NCBI RefSeq assembly: GCF_025997855.1
Contig: NZ_AP026560.1
Location: 1,142,001-1,206,000 of the forward strand
Reading direction: 5' to 3'
DNA: 64,000 bases
From: Deinococcus aetherius
GTDB lineage: Bacteria > Deinococcota > Deinococci > Deinococcales > Deinococcaceae
The translations under genes were made by a program, and so were the position numbers. The notes below the pieces were generated by a model. That model was not told where the DNA came from and did no database searches. It saw nothing but the letters and a program-made list of their open reading frames with translations. Shown one piece after another: positions 12,050 through 22,814 of the stretch (position 1 is its first letter; every line of letters starts with the position of its first letter).

Positions 12050-12913
12050 ATGATCCGCCCCATGCAAGCGACCGACGCCCCCGACGTGCTCGCCCTGCTC
12101 TCCTGGATGGACGACGCGCCCGAGCGCGAGGTCTTCGCCCCCGATGCCCGCGACGCCGCCGCCCTCCACGACGAGTGCGAGGACCGGGTGTGCCTCGTCG
12201 CCGAAGGGGTGGACGGCGCGGTGCAGGGCTACTGCGCCCTCGCCCCCTTCCGTGACGGCCTCGTGCTGGAGGGGCCGCTCGGCACCGGCGAGCTGCACGG
12301 GCTGCTGCTGCGGGCGGTGGAGCGCACGGACGGCCTGCCCGTCTACGCCTTCAGCGCTCGGGACAACCTCGCCGTGCGCGAGGTGCTGGAGGCGGCGGGG
12401 TTCACGGCGATGCACACCACCGACTTCTACACGGGCCGCGCCGACCACCTCGCCCGCTCGGCCCGCGTGCCGACCGGGTACACCACCGAGACGGCCCTCG
12501 CCCCGCAGGAGTACCGCGCGCTCTTCCGCGCCGCCGAGGACGGCTGGTCGGGAAGGCTCGACTGGACGGACGCCGAGTTGCGGACGCACTTCGCGCGGGA
12601 CGACGTGCGGCTCGTCGCCCTGCGCCGGGGCGGGCGGGCGGTGGGGTTTGCCGAACTCGAACTCAACGCCGAGGCCGCCCGCGCCGACCTCACCTACGTC
12701 GCCGTCCACCCCGCCGACCGGGGGCAGGGGCTGGGGCGCGTCCTGCTGGGGCTCGCCGCCGCCGAGGCCGCCGCGCACCCCGAGGTCCGCACCCTGCGGG
12801 CCCGCGCCCACGACCACGCCCGCCCGGCCCGCGCCCTGTACGCCCGCGCGGGGCTGACCCACTGCCGCTCCGTGGTGACCTACCTGCGCGACGACACCGA
12901 GGGGGAACCGTAG
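12050..12913 (+). CDS. Tandem GNAT acetyltransferase
   Basis: This 287-residue protein contains two GNAT folds. The N-terminal one (residues 1-125) is diverged. The C-terminal one (150-280) has the acetyl-CoA motif, with DLTYVAVHPADRGQGLGRVLL supplying the QGLGRV pyrophosphate loop, and the late ARALYARAGL helix. Double-GNAT proteins usually keep one catalytic copy. It would transfer acetyl from acetyl-CoA to an amine; the substrate is unknown. AGGAGG precedes ATG 12050. Confidence 0.82.
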   Translation: MIRPMQATDAPDVLALLSWMDDAPEREVFAPDARDAAALHDECEDRVCLVAEGVDGAVQGYCALAPFRDGLVLEGPLGTGELHGLLLRAVERTDGLPVYAFSARDNLAVREVLEAAGFTAMHTTDFYTGRADHLARSARVPTGYTTETALAPQEYRALFRAAEDGWSGRLDWTDAELRTHFARDDVRLVALRRGGRAVGFAELELNAEAARADLTYVAVHPADRGQGLGRVLLGLAAAEAAAHPEVRTLRARAHDHARPARALYARAGLTHCRSVVTYLRDDTEGEP

Positions 12914-12995
12914 CCGGGTGGTGGGGTGGGCGCTGTGGGCCCTGAGGAGGAGGGCGGCACAATCCCTGCGGGCCCTGCGCGCTAGCCTCTGGCGC

Positions 12996-13301
12996 ATGGG
13001 GAAACGTGACCGCCTCGCCGTCCGCACCGCCTACGTCACGCTGCGCGACCTGCCCGGCTCGCGGGTGATGTTCTGGGTGGTGGACGAGTGTCCGTACTGC
13101 GGCGGGCGGCACTTCCACCCCGCCGGGAACCTCCGCACCGCCGACCCCGGCGAGCGTCTGGGCGAGCAGCCCGCGATGTGCGACCCCGGCCTGACCTACG
13201 AACTCGCCCTGCCGCCTCGCCCCCGCAAGAAGGGCGGCAAGCAGGAGCGCCGCAAGGAGAGGCGCGAGGGCAAGCGGGACGGGCTGGACGAGGAGTATTA
13301 G
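12996..13301 (+). CDS. Small zinc-ribbon-like protein
   Basis: This 101-residue protein contains CPYCGGRHFHPAG at about residues 29-41, a CxxC plus two His arrangement that could bind zinc. A later Cys (AMCDPG) and a very basic Lys/Arg-rich tail (KKGGKQERRKERREGKR) suggest nucleic-acid binding. ATG 12996 lies 7 bases after a TAnnnT box (TAGCCT), a leaderless pattern; in-frame starts exist further upstream. The family is not recognised. Confidence 0.6.
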   Translation: MGKRDRLAVRTAYVTLRDLPGSRVMFWVVDECPYCGGRHFHPAGNLRTADPGERLGEQPAMCDPGLTYELALPPRPRKKGGKQERRKERREGKRDGLDEEY

Positions 13302-13354
13302 GGCGGCAAAGGGGAGGCGGGCGCAGAGGTGGAAGGCTGCGCCCGCTTCTTTTG

Positions 13355-13981
13355 TCAATGCTGGTGCCCGCCCATCTCCATACCGTCCATTCCTCCGCCG
13401 TCCCCTGCCGGAGCCGGGAGGGGCTGCGCGTCGCGGTCGGCGAGAAGCTGCGTCATGAGCTTGATCTCGCCCCCCTGCGCCGCGTGAATCTGCCGGGCAA
13501 GGGCCTGGACCTCGGGCCGGACACCGCCGCCCAGGGCGGGTTTCAGCATCTCCAACGCTCCCTGGTGGTGGCGGATCATGAGTTGCAGGAATGTCTTCTC
13601 CGCCTGCGGGACGGGTGGGGTGTCGAGGCTGTTCAGCTCGGCGGGCGTCGCCATTCCCATCATCCGGGCGTGTTCCGCCGTCATGCCCTGGCCGCCCCAG
13701 GGCAGGCCCCAGAGGGTGAGCCAGCCGCGCATCTGCCCGATCTGCTCCTGCTGCGAGAGCATGATGTCGAGGGCGAGGGAGCGCAGGGTGGGATCGTCGC
13801 TGCGGTCGCGGATGCGGGTCGCCATGTCCACCGCCTGCGCGTGGTGCTGGATCATCTCGCGCACGAAGCGGACCTCGGTGCTGCCCTCGCGCGGGGTGGC
13901 GAGCCGGGGCAGGGCCAGGACCGCCAACAGGCCGAGGACGGCGAGCACAAGCAGGGCGAGGAGGCCGGGGCGGAGCTTCAT
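13355..13981 (-). CDS. DUF305 family exported protein
   Basis: This 208-residue protein begins with a signal anchor (LLALLVLAVLGLLAVLAL) and is probably exported. It has two DUF305 halves, each with a His pair: MIQHHAQAVDMA near residue 45 and MIRHHQGALEML near 140. Both have Met-rich helices around them (MRGWLTLWG, ARMMGMA). The C-terminus is Gly/Met/His rich (MDGMEMGGHQH). DUF305 proteins are four-helix, ferritin-like and often linked to copper, so an extracytoplasmic metal role is likely. Confidence 0.85.
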   Translation of the reverse strand: MKLRPGLLALLVLAVLGLLAVLALPRLATPREGSTEVRFVREMIQHHAQAVDMATRIRDRSDDPTLRSLALDIMLSQQEQIGQMRGWLTLWGLPWGGQGMTAEHARMMGMATPAELNSLDTPPVPQAEKTFLQLMIRHHQGALEMLKPALGGGVRPEVQALARQIHAAQGGEIKLMTQLLADRDAQPLPAPAGDGGGMDGMEMGGHQH

Positions 13982-14019
13982 GGGGCGAGTATAGGAAGGG
14001 GGGATGAGGCGAAAGGTCC

Positions 14020-14349
14020 TCAGCCCTCCGGCGCTTCCGGGCCTGCCCGCCCATCCAGAAGGCCGTCTAGAAGGATGGTCCAAGGCTCGACCCGCCCGGT
14101 GACCAGGAACCCCGCCGCGTTCCAAGGGTCGGCGGCGAGGCGGGCGTGGACGGCTGCCCCGCTTCGTGCCCGGACCACGAGCAGAATCTCCTCACCCGGC
14201 CCCAGGGGACCGCCCAGCACCACAAACCCTCGGGTTGTGAGCGCGTCCATGAAGGCGGCATGTTCCTCCCACAGGGCCTGCTGTCGCATGGGCAGTGCAG
14301 CGTTCCAGGCCGTCCCCCTGAACCGCCAGACTGCGAAGAAGGTCGGCAC
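14020..14349 (-). CDS. YciI-like protein
   Basis: This 109-residue protein has the YCII layout. It opens FFAVWRFRGTAW, a helix carries the conserved His (ALWEEHAAFMDAL), then come GFVVLGGPLG and the closing DPWNAAGFLVTGRVEPW. The family has a ferredoxin-like fold with a His-Asp pair and is thought to act on small aromatic or halogenated compounds. GTG 14349 lies 6 bases after TACGCT on the minus strand, so it is probably leaderless. It is divergent from the YdcF-like gene. Confidence 0.78.
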   Translation of the reverse strand: MPTFFAVWRFRGTAWNAALPMRQQALWEEHAAFMDALTTRGFVVLGGPLGPGEEILLVVRARSGAAVHARLAADPWNAAGFLVTGRVEPWTILLDGLLDGRAGPEAPEG

Positions 14350-14404
14350 GCGGTCAGCGTACCCTGCGGGGAAAGGGCGACCGCGTTCGGTTACAGTGGC
14401 CCGC

Positions 14405-15343
14405 GTGACGCTGGGGGAGCGGGGGCGTGGGGTGCTGGGTGGTGCGGCGGTCGGCGGTGCCGTCGCCGTCCTCGCCGCGTTTCTGGGAGAAATACGGGCG
14501 TCCGTCCCCCTGCTGCTGGCCCTCCTGGCAGCCGGAATGCTCGGGGGGGCCTTTTCCAGAACGCGGCGGGTGCTGAACATGGGCGCGGGGGTCCTCGCCC
14601 TGTCCCTGGTCCCGTGCCTGGTCACGCCGGTCCTGCGCGGGCCCCTCGCGGCGCTGGCGGTGAACCAGGCCCCGACGCGCGCCGACGCCATCGTGGTGCT
14701 CGGCGGCGGGGTGCAGTGCCGGTCGCGCACGCCGGAGACGACCAGCCTCATCCGGCTGCTGCGGGGCCTCGAACTGTGGCGGGCCGGGTACGCTCCCGTC
14801 CTCACCGTGTCCGAACAGTCCGGCCGGATCGGGCCGGGCGACTGCGTGAAGCTCAGCGATCTGGAACGTGCCCAGATTACCGCCTTGTACCCGGCAGGCG
14901 GGCCGGAGGTCCTCACCCTGCGCCGCGTGACCACCACCCGGGACGAGGCGGCCCGGGTGCGCGATCTCGCCCGGGCGCGGGGGTGGTCGCGGGTGCTCCT
15001 GGTGACCTCACCGTGGCACTCCCGCCGGGCGCTCGGCCTCTTCCGGGCGCAGGGCGTGGGGGCCGTGAGCGTGAACGCGCCCGAGACCCGCTTCGACCTC
15101 ACGCTGCCCACCCCCGCCGACCGTCTCGCCGCCGCGCGGGTGCTCGCCTACGAGGGGCTGTCGCGGCTCAAGGCGGCGCTCGGGGGCACGCCGGAGCGGT
15201 GGCGCTCCACAATCCACCCTTCCCCGTCCTCTACACTGACGTGTTATGAGCTTCCCGGAAATCACGGTTATCGGCGCGGGGCTCGCGGGGTCGCAGGCGG
15301 CGCTCGCGGCGGCTTCCCTGGGAGTGCGGGCGCGCCTCCATGA
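14405..15343 (+). CDS. YdcF-like DUF218 membrane protein
   Basis: This 312-residue protein has three to four N-terminal membrane segments (VLAAFLGEI, LLLALLAAGMLGG, GVLALSLVPCLV). A DUF218 domain follows: ADAIVVLGGGVQC, TRDEAARVRDLARARGWSRV and VTSPWHSRRALGLF. DUF218 proteins include SanA and ElyC, linked to envelope carbon or peptidoglycan homeostasis. GTG 14405 follows TACAGT by 7 bases. The frame runs 98 bases into trmFO, so the last 33 residues are encoded over the start of that gene. Confidence 0.78.
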   Translation: MTLGERGRGVLGGAAVGGAVAVLAAFLGEIRASVPLLLALLAAGMLGGAFSRTRRVLNMGAGVLALSLVPCLVTPVLRGPLAALAVNQAPTRADAIVVLGGGVQCRSRTPETTSLIRLLRGLELWRAGYAPVLTVSEQSGRIGPGDCVKLSDLERAQITALYPAGGPEVLTLRRVTTTRDEAARVRDLARARGWSRVLLVTSPWHSRRALGLFRAQGVGAVSVNAPETRFDLTLPTPADRLAAARVLAYEGLSRLKAALGGTPERWRSTIHPSPSSTLTCYELPGNHGYRRGARGVAGGARGGFPGSAGAPP

Positions 15344-16655
15344 GATGCGGCCCGTCAGGATGACGCCCGCCCACCGTTCGGGGAACTTCGCGGAACTCGT
15401 GTGCTCCAATTCCCTGGGCGGCGAGGGTGAGATGCAGGCGAAGGGCCTCCTCCAGGCCGAACTCCGCAGCGTGGGCGGCGAGATCCTCCTCTCGGCGGAC
15501 GCCTCCCGCCTCCCCGCCGGGAACGCCCTCGCGGTCGAGCGCGAGGAGTTCAGCGCCCGCGTCACCCGCACTGTCCGCGAACATCCCCTCATCGAGGTCG
15601 TCGAGGGTGAGATCGAGAAGGTGCCGGAGGGCATCGCCGTGATCGCCTCGGGACCGCTGACATCGGACGCGCTCGCCGCCGACCTCGCCCGCCTGACGGG
15701 AAGCGAGCGCCTGAGCTTCTACGACGCCGCCGCGCCCGTGCTCGCCTTCGAGAGCATCGACCTGGACCGGGCGTGGCGGGCCGGGCGCTACGACCAGAGT
15801 GCCGACTACATCAACTGCCCCTTCACGAAGGAAGAGTACCTGCGCTTTTTCGGGGCGCTGGAACAGGCCCGCAGTCACACCCCCCACGACTGGGAGAAGC
15901 TCGACTTCTTCGAGGGCTGCATGCCCATCGAGGAGATCGCCCGCCGGGGCGTGGACACTCCCCGCTTCGGCCCGATGTCGCCCAAGGGCCTCGACGATCC
16001 GCGCACCGGGCGCTGGCCCTACGCTGTCGCCCAGCTTCGTCAGGAGGACCGCGAGGGTCGGCTGTGGTCCCTCGTCGGCTTCCAGACGGGCCTGAAGTGG
16101 GGTGACCAGAAGGCGGTCGTGCAGCTCATCCCGGGTCTGGAGAACGCTGAGGTCGTCCGCTACGGGGTCATGCACCGCAACACGTACCTCAACGCGCCGG
16201 AGGTGCTGGACTCCACGCTCCAACTCCGCGCCGACCCCGCCAAGTTCGTCGCGGGCGTGCTGGCGGGCACCGAGGGCTATCTGGAGTCGGCGGCGACGGG
16301 CTGGCTGGCCGGACTGAACGCCGCGCGTCTCGCTCTCGGTGGGCCGCCCCTCACTCCTCCCGCCGAGTCCATGCTGGGCGGCCTGGTACGCTACCTCGCC
16401 TCTGCCAACCCCAGGGGATTCCAGCCCATGAACGTGAACTGGGCGCTCGTGCCCGAACTGCCCGCGCACGAGCCTGGGCCGAACGGCAAGGTCCGCAAGC
16501 TCGGCAAGCGGGAGAAACGCCCCGTGATGTTCCGCCGGGGCCTGGACGCCTTCATGGGCTGGGCTCGGGAGGAAGCGGGTCTGACCGTCACCCCGCCCCC
16601 GGTGCCCCAGCCCGCGCCCGAGGCGGAGGAGAAGGCCGCGCCCGTCTTGAGGTGA
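15246..16655 (+). CDS. trmFO: Folate-dependent tRNA (uracil-54) methyltransferase TrmFO
   Basis: TrmFO uses 5,10-methylene-THF and FAD to make m5U54 in the tRNA T-loop. The 469-residue protein begins with an FAD dinucleotide fold ([21 protein letters not shown]). [12 protein letters not shown] carries a conserved Cys, [13 protein letters not shown] is the substrate region, and [12 protein letters not shown] and GFQPMNVNW are family signatures near the end. TACACT lies 8 bases before ATG 15246, so the mRNA is probably leaderless. The length is slightly over the usual because of a Pro/Ala tail. Confidence 0.95.
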   Translation: MSFPEITVIGAGLAGSQAALAAASLGVRARLHEMRPVRMTPAHRSGNFAELVCSNSLGGEGEMQAKGLLQAELRSVGGEILLSADASRLPAGNALAVEREEFSARVTRTVREHPLIEVVEGEIEKVPEGIAVIASGPLTSDALAADLARLTGSERLSFYDAAAPVLAFESIDLDRAWRAGRYDQSADYINCPFTKEEYLRFFGALEQARSHTPHDWEKLDFFEGCMPIEEIARRGVDTPRFGPMSPKGLDDPRTGRWPYAVAQLRQEDREGRLWSLVGFQTGLKWGDQKAVVQLIPGLENAEVVRYGVMHRNTYLNAPEVLDSTLQLRADPAKFVAGVLAGTEGYLESAATGWLAGLNAARLALGGPPLTPPAESMLGGLVRYLASANPRGFQPMNVNWALVPELPAHEPGPNGKVRKLGKREKRPVMFRRGLDAFMGWAREEAGLTVTPPPVPQPAPEAEEKAAPVLR

Positions 16656-16746
16656 GGGGGGAAGTGGGGGGGATGGCGGGCGTCGCCCAGACGACCCGCC
16701 CTTCCCGTCCGGCGACTGCCGGGGCGCGGCGGTAGACTCTTCCCCG

Positions 16747-18696
<1,950 letters not shown>

Positions 18697-18802
18697 CTGG
18701 CCCATTTCGAGAGACGGCCCTGACGTTTGTCTCAGGCCGGAAGCGTACACTCCGGGAAGGACGCCGCTCCCCACGCGAAGTTCACGCCACGGAGGAAAGA
18801 AC

Positions 18803-19108
18803 ATGCCCAACATCGGACCCGGTGAACTCCTCGTCATTCTCCTCATCGCGCTCCTCGTCTTCGGGCCGCGCAAGCTGCCGGAACTCGGCAAGAGCCTCGG
18901 CGCGGGCATCCGCGAGTTCCGCCGGGGCACCCAGGGCCTCAAGGAGGAACTGGAGGGCAGCTTCCGCGAGCCGTCCCCCACCCAGCCGGGCGCGCCCTCG
19001 CAGACGGTGGTCGTCAGCGCCCCGCCCCAGCCCGTGCAGGTCGTCACCCCCCAGGCTGTGACGCCCCAGAAAGCCACCCCCGCCACCGAAGACCCGCAGC
19101 GCGGCTGA
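18803..19108 (+). CDS. tatA: Twin-arginine translocase subunit TatA
   Basis: This 101-residue protein has the TatA/E plan. A short N-terminal membrane helix is preceded by [18 protein letters not shown], then the [14 protein letters not shown] hinge, an amphipathic helix ([19 protein letters not shown]), and a Pro/Thr/Val-rich tail. TatA forms the variable pore for export of folded proteins. TACACT lies at 18746-18751 and GGAGGAAAG precedes ATG 18803. No tatC is adjacent. Confidence 0.92.
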   Translation: MPNIGPGELLVILLIALLVFGPRKLPELGKSLGAGIREFRRGTQGLKEELEGSFREPSPTQPGAPSQTVVVSAPPQPVQVVTPQAVTPQKATPATEDPQRG

Positions 19109-19236
19109 CCCCGCCTGCCGCGCGCCGCCCCTGCCCAGCGGGGGCGGTGTTTCCGTTGCGGTCTACCCCCATCGTGGGGGGTCAAAAAGGCGCTGTGCGG
19201 CGCGAGTTTGCGCGCTGAGGAGGTGAGCCCCTTCGC

Positions 19237-19335
19237 TACACTGCGCCCGTGATCTTGGAAGAGACGGCGGCAGGGCCCGGGGGCAAGACCCACAGGACGC
19301 GGCTCGGGGCGGGCCGACCCCCGGGGGGACGCTGA
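19237..19335 (+). promoter_or_regulatory. comM promoter with a leaderless upstream ORF
   Basis: TACACT (19237-19242) lies 6 bases before GTG 19249, which opens a 28-codon reading frame ending TGA at 19333-19335. That stop overlaps the comM ATG (TGATG). No good ribosome site is seen for comM itself, so its translation may depend on ribosomes finishing this small frame. The peptide is Gly/Arg-rich with no known domain. Confidence 0.4.
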
Positions 19336-19471
19336 TGCTCGCCCGCGCCCGCAGCGTCGCCTTGATCGGCGTGGACGCCGTGCCCGTCGAGGTCGAGGTG
19401 GATGTCAGCCCCGGCCTGCCTGCTTTTACTGTGGTCGGCCTTCCTGACCAGGCGGTCAGTGAGGCGCGCGA
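19335..19471 (+). pseudogene. comM: comM (yifB) 5' fragment, cut by the transposon
   Basis: The first 46 codons encode the conserved N-terminus of the ComM/YifB AAA+ ATPase ([20 protein letters not shown], then [14 protein letters not shown]). They stop at the transposon end. The gene resumes at 47520 with only the last 100 codons, so the ATPase core is absent from the window. ComM is a hexameric helicase that extends branch migration during natural transformation, so that function should be lost or reduced. comM is also a recurrent insertion target of Tn7-like and AbaR-type elements elsewhere. Confidence 0.88.
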
Positions 19472-19672
19472 TGACATTTTCCATTTAACTTGTCAGTGGT
19501 CTCCACTTTGCGTTTCATTGCCTTTTGCCCTGGCAGTGGCAGCATAGAGGCTGTGAATCCGAAGAAGCCCTTCTCCATTTGCCGTGTCAGGAGAAAGACG
19601 CGGCAACAGATCCGTTCCAGGCAACAGCGTTATGCCGGGCATATTTCCACGCCCCTCCGTTTGCCATGTCAG
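19472..19672 (+). repeat. Left transposon end with four transposase binding repeats
   Basis: The terminal TGACA is followed by four same-direction copies of CCATTTGCCATGTCAG or close variants at 19481-19496, 19521-19536, 19575-19590 and 19657-19672. The spacing widens inward. Such repeats in Tn7-like ends bind TnsB. The innermost copy contains the ATG (19666) of the first tniQ gene, so transposase binding would cover that start codon. Confidence 0.8.
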
Positions 19673-21153
19673 TAGGGCAGGAGGGGAAGGCCCCCCGCAG
19701 GTTGCCCGTCTACCCGAGACCTCTTCCTGACGAGTGGCTCGGCTCCTGGCTGGCTCGCGTTGCCAGGGCCAATGCCCTTCCCGTCGTCCAACTGATGAAG
19801 GCCCTGGAACTTCCAGAGCGGGAAGCTCGCCTCTCGGAGCCTGAACTTCAGCGCCTGTCCTGGGCCACGGGGGTGTCTGTCCGGGACCTGATTGGCATGC
19901 AGACCCCTCCTGATCCTCTTCGAGATCTGGGTCGGCGGGGCTCCGAGCTTCCACTGCCCTTCCTGGGCGTGCGTTACGTCCAGGTCTGCCCCTCCTGCCT
20001 CCTGGGTGATGCTATCCCCTACATTCGCCAGGACTGGGTTCGCCGGAGAGTCGCGGCGTGTCCAGAACACGGGGGGCCGTTGCGTGATGCCTGCCCACAC
20101 TGTGGCAACCTTGTGCAGGTCACCGAACGAGTTCACCGACAGGTCGGCCGATGGGGTGGCGACCTGCCGAAGCAAGGCCCGCGGGAACACAATGACCTGC
20201 GACGGTGCCGTGATTGTTACCTGGACATCGCTACGCCGGACTCAACACCTTTAACCCTCCTCCCCGACATCCCGCAACCCCAGTATCTCCGTTCCTTCAA
20301 AATCGTTTCCCCGGAGGTCTGGAAAGGGTTCGTCGAGGGCGTCTGGACAATGATGAACACGTTCCGGGTCGACCAGATGCTTGAGCCGGGACTGCTTCCC
20401 ATCAGGCCGGTGGAACGTAACACCCGCAGCCCACACGCCACCTCGACGAGGTTCGCTGCACAACGCCTCACGGCCTGGGTTCTGGGAAATCAGGATGACG
20501 GCTTCCACTCCTTCTCCCACCGCCTGCGGACGACGGCAGCTACCCTGCAGGCGCTGATCATCAAGCCCAACCTCACCCCAAACCGGCGCTTGATGTACCT
20601 CGTCTGGCTGACCGGACGTCTGGTCGACGATCCACCGACCGAGGTCCTCATGCACTGGCCCGCGCTCGTGCAGCACCTGAGTGACCGGCTGCTCCAGGAC
20701 AGGCCAGGGCCACCCGCCCCCTCGCTGCCGATCACGCTCACGACCGAGCAGTGGGAACAGATGCAGCCCACCCTCTTGCTCAGCCCGCCCATTGCAGGAA
20801 TCGATCCCCGAGAGGTATTTGAATTCCTGCTTTACCGGGCAGCGCTGAGTCTTCGCAACGCGCGCATGGATCTGGAGACGAGCGAGCTTACAAACAAAGT
20901 CAGGCAGGTCAAACTCTGGAGTCGATCCGGCCAGCTTGGCGTGGCCCTGGGTGTCATGCACGCACATCTGCGTGAGCACATCACACCGCAGCAATCGCTG
21001 GCATCACTCGCCTGGGCGGACCCGGAGGAAGACTGGCGCAACCACACTGCCCGTATCCTCCTCAGTGATGGCCTGCTCGAACTGACGCGGCAGGTCAACA
21101 CCGAGCTGCACCTGACTCTGCTGGCCTCGCTCAGGGAGCTGTCGCGCGAATAG
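19666..21153 (+). CDS. TniQ-family target selector, copy a
   Basis: This 495-residue TniQ/TnsD-like protein opens LPVYPRPLPDEWLGSWLARV, typical of TniQ, and has a zinc site of C108, C111, C132, H135, C143, C146 plus a CRDC pair at 181-184. Residues about 355-400 begin LTTEQWEQMQPTLL, a weak echo of the IS5/DUF4096 DNA-binding domain seen more clearly in copy c. TniQ bridges target DNA and TnsC. ATG 19666 is chosen because conserved sequence starts there and it lies in the fourth end repeat. It is the only core gene at this end and reads inward. Confidence 0.85.
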   Translation: MSVGQEGKAPRRLPVYPRPLPDEWLGSWLARVARANALPVVQLMKALELPEREARLSEPELQRLSWATGVSVRDLIGMQTPPDPLRDLGRRGSELPLPFLGVRYVQVCPSCLLGDAIPYIRQDWVRRRVAACPEHGGPLRDACPHCGNLVQVTERVHRQVGRWGGDLPKQGPREHNDLRRCRDCYLDIATPDSTPLTLLPDIPQPQYLRSFKIVSPEVWKGFVEGVWTMMNTFRVDQMLEPGLLPIRPVERNTRSPHATSTRFAAQRLTAWVLGNQDDGFHSFSHRLRTTAATLQALIIKPNLTPNRRLMYLVWLTGRLVDDPPTEVLMHWPALVQHLSDRLLQDRPGPPAPSLPITLTTEQWEQMQPTLLLSPPIAGIDPREVFEFLLYRAALSLRNARMDLETSELTNKVRQVKLWSRSGQLGVALGVMHAHLREHITPQQSLASLAWADPEEDWRNHTARILLSDGLLELTRQVNTELHLTLLASLRELSRE

Positions 21154-21306
21154 CTCTCGCATGGGGTGAGGATGCCGCCGGCCGTTCACCTGAGCAAGAA
21201 GTCCAGGGCCATGTGCTGAAATCGCTTCCGGTCACCCAGGCTCTGGAACACCCTCCGCGTCGTCCTGCAAGAGAAGCGACAGAACCGCCGGGGTCAGATG
21301 GAGGGC

Positions 21307-22119
21307 ATGCGAAGTCTCCTGCGCGGCACCTTGCTCAGCCTTCTCCTCACAGGCGTGGCCCACTCGCAAGCCGGTCCCCCACCGGGCGTGCGCACTGCCC
21401 TCGAAGGCACCTTCTCCCGGTGCGGACTGCACCTCGTCCGCAGCGCTCATCTTGACCGGGTGGCGGCGGCCTATGCCCGCCTCGGTACGGTGAAGCAGGC
21501 CGCCGCAGTGGCTGGCTACGCCTATCAGAAGATGCAGGGGTTGCGGATGAACGGTCCCCTCTCCTTCATCGTGCAGTCCGTCGGGGAACGCTGTGTCGAG
21601 TTCCGCGAAGCACAACTCATCGCCTACGGTGTCGCTCCCTACGGCCGGGGCTACGCCCTGATCGTCGCCGACCCCAGAATTCCCCCCAATCTTCGAGGCC
21701 CTTCCACGGAGGGCAAGGCTCTGCTGAACGCCACCAACGCGGTTCGGGCAAAGGGCGCCGACTGCGGCGGGAAGTGGATGCCCCCCGCGCCTCCGCTGGC
21801 CTGGGACGACCGGCTGTTCGCTGCCGCGCAACTCTACGCCCAGCGGCTGGCGACCCTGAACTTTACCGGCCACATCGACCCATACACCGGCCAGGGCCCG
21901 CAGGACAGAGCGCAACGGGTGGGCTTTCGGGGTGCCGTCGGGGAGAACCTGCAACATGGGCGCAACACCGCGCTGCTGGCAGTGCAGAGCCTGGTGACCA
22001 GCCCAGGGCACTGCGAGAACATGCTTGACCCCCGCTGGACGGTGATGGGGGGAAGTTACTGGGCCAGCGAGAACAGCAACTATGGCATCCACTGGGTGCA
22101 GCTCTTCGGGCGGTTCTGA
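21307..22119 (+). CDS. Secreted CAP (SCP-like) domain protein
   Basis: This 270-residue protein has a signal peptide (SLLRGTLLSLLLTGVAHSQA). An N-terminal region with paired Cys is followed by a CAP domain from about residue 140: ALLNATNAVRAKGADCGG, TGHIDPYTG, VGENLQHG and CENMLDPRWTVMGGSY. Bacterial CAP proteins are extracellular, often of unknown substrate. An in-frame ATG at 21298 would add an acidic residue before the signal peptide, so 21307 is preferred. It is transposon cargo, transcribed with no clear partner. Confidence 0.82.
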   Translation: MRSLLRGTLLSLLLTGVAHSQAGPPPGVRTALEGTFSRCGLHLVRSAHLDRVAAAYARLGTVKQAAAVAGYAYQKMQGLRMNGPLSFIVQSVGERCVEFREAQLIAYGVAPYGRGYALIVADPRIPPNLRGPSTEGKALLNATNAVRAKGADCGGKWMPPAPPLAWDDRLFAAAQLYAQRLATLNFTGHIDPYTGQGPQDRAQRVGFRGAVGENLQHGRNTALLAVQSLVTSPGHCENMLDPRWTVMGGSYWASENSNYGIHWVQLFGRF

Positions 22120-22292
22120 AGGTGGTCACCTCGCTGCCAGCACCCTCTGGAAACCCGACTGCCAGTTATCGTTGAAACAGTTGAGCCAGCTCTTCCGCCT
22201 CCTGAGCTGTGACCGCCGAACAACGTCGAAGGCTGGGTTCAGCCGTGATGCGTGACAGGTGAGGCTCTTCCTGCTCAATCTGCGGACGCTGA

Positions 22293-22586
22293 TCGGATCG
22301 CTCCCCAGACACGGCGGTCTACCTCTTCGAGAAGGAACGTCTGCCCGGTGAGCACGTCTCCACCCTGGTCGGTCGTCCCGTGGACAGCCGACCTGCCGCA
22401 GAGTATGAACTCAACGCCCTCCTGCTCTGGCGGGCGCGCCACCGGGCATGGCCGAAGGGGCAGCCCGACTGGAAGCTGCGCCGACTCAACCAGCAGTTCG
22501 CCTCGACCGAGACGTTGACGGAGGGTTTGCTTCGCGTGGTTAGTCGGTTATGCGTTCAAGTGCAACTGCCTCTCCTGGAGAATTGA
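22293..22586 (+). pseudogene. Truncated gene remnant, family unknown
   Basis: An open stretch of 97 codons without a proper start encodes YLFEKERLPGEHVSTLVG and then AAEYELNALLLWRARH and KLRRLNQQFASTETL. The composition looks like a real soluble protein, but the frame is open at the 5' side only to a stop at 22290 and the tail after LLRVV looks random. It is probably the middle of a gene broken on both sides. The rest of 22120-22764 holds nothing else I can support. Confidence 0.35.
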
Positions 22587-22764
22587 ACTTCCTGTAATTT
22601 CTATTTCCGTTCACCTTTTCGCTGGATGGTCCCCTGGGGCTGAAGACTTCCCTTTGAACTAACAGCTCTCCATAGCTTGATGAAGTCGTCTGCTCTCAAA
22701 ATTTCGATATTGCTTAGAATTTTCGGCCGACTAGTGTGGGAGGTAAATGCTCCGAGTAATTATT

Positions 22765-22804
22765 CAAGCAGGCAGGGCAAGAGAGTAACTGCCCTGCCTG
22801 CTTG
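22765..22804 (-). terminator. Terminator of the PKD lipoprotein operon
   Basis: CAAGCAGGCAGGGCA (22765-22779) pairs perfectly with TGCCCTGCCTGCTTG (22790-22804) around a 10-base loop. On the minus strand it lies 10 bases beyond the small lipoprotein gene and is followed by an AT-rich run. Confidence 0.7.
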
Positions 22805-22814
22805 AGGTGACTTC

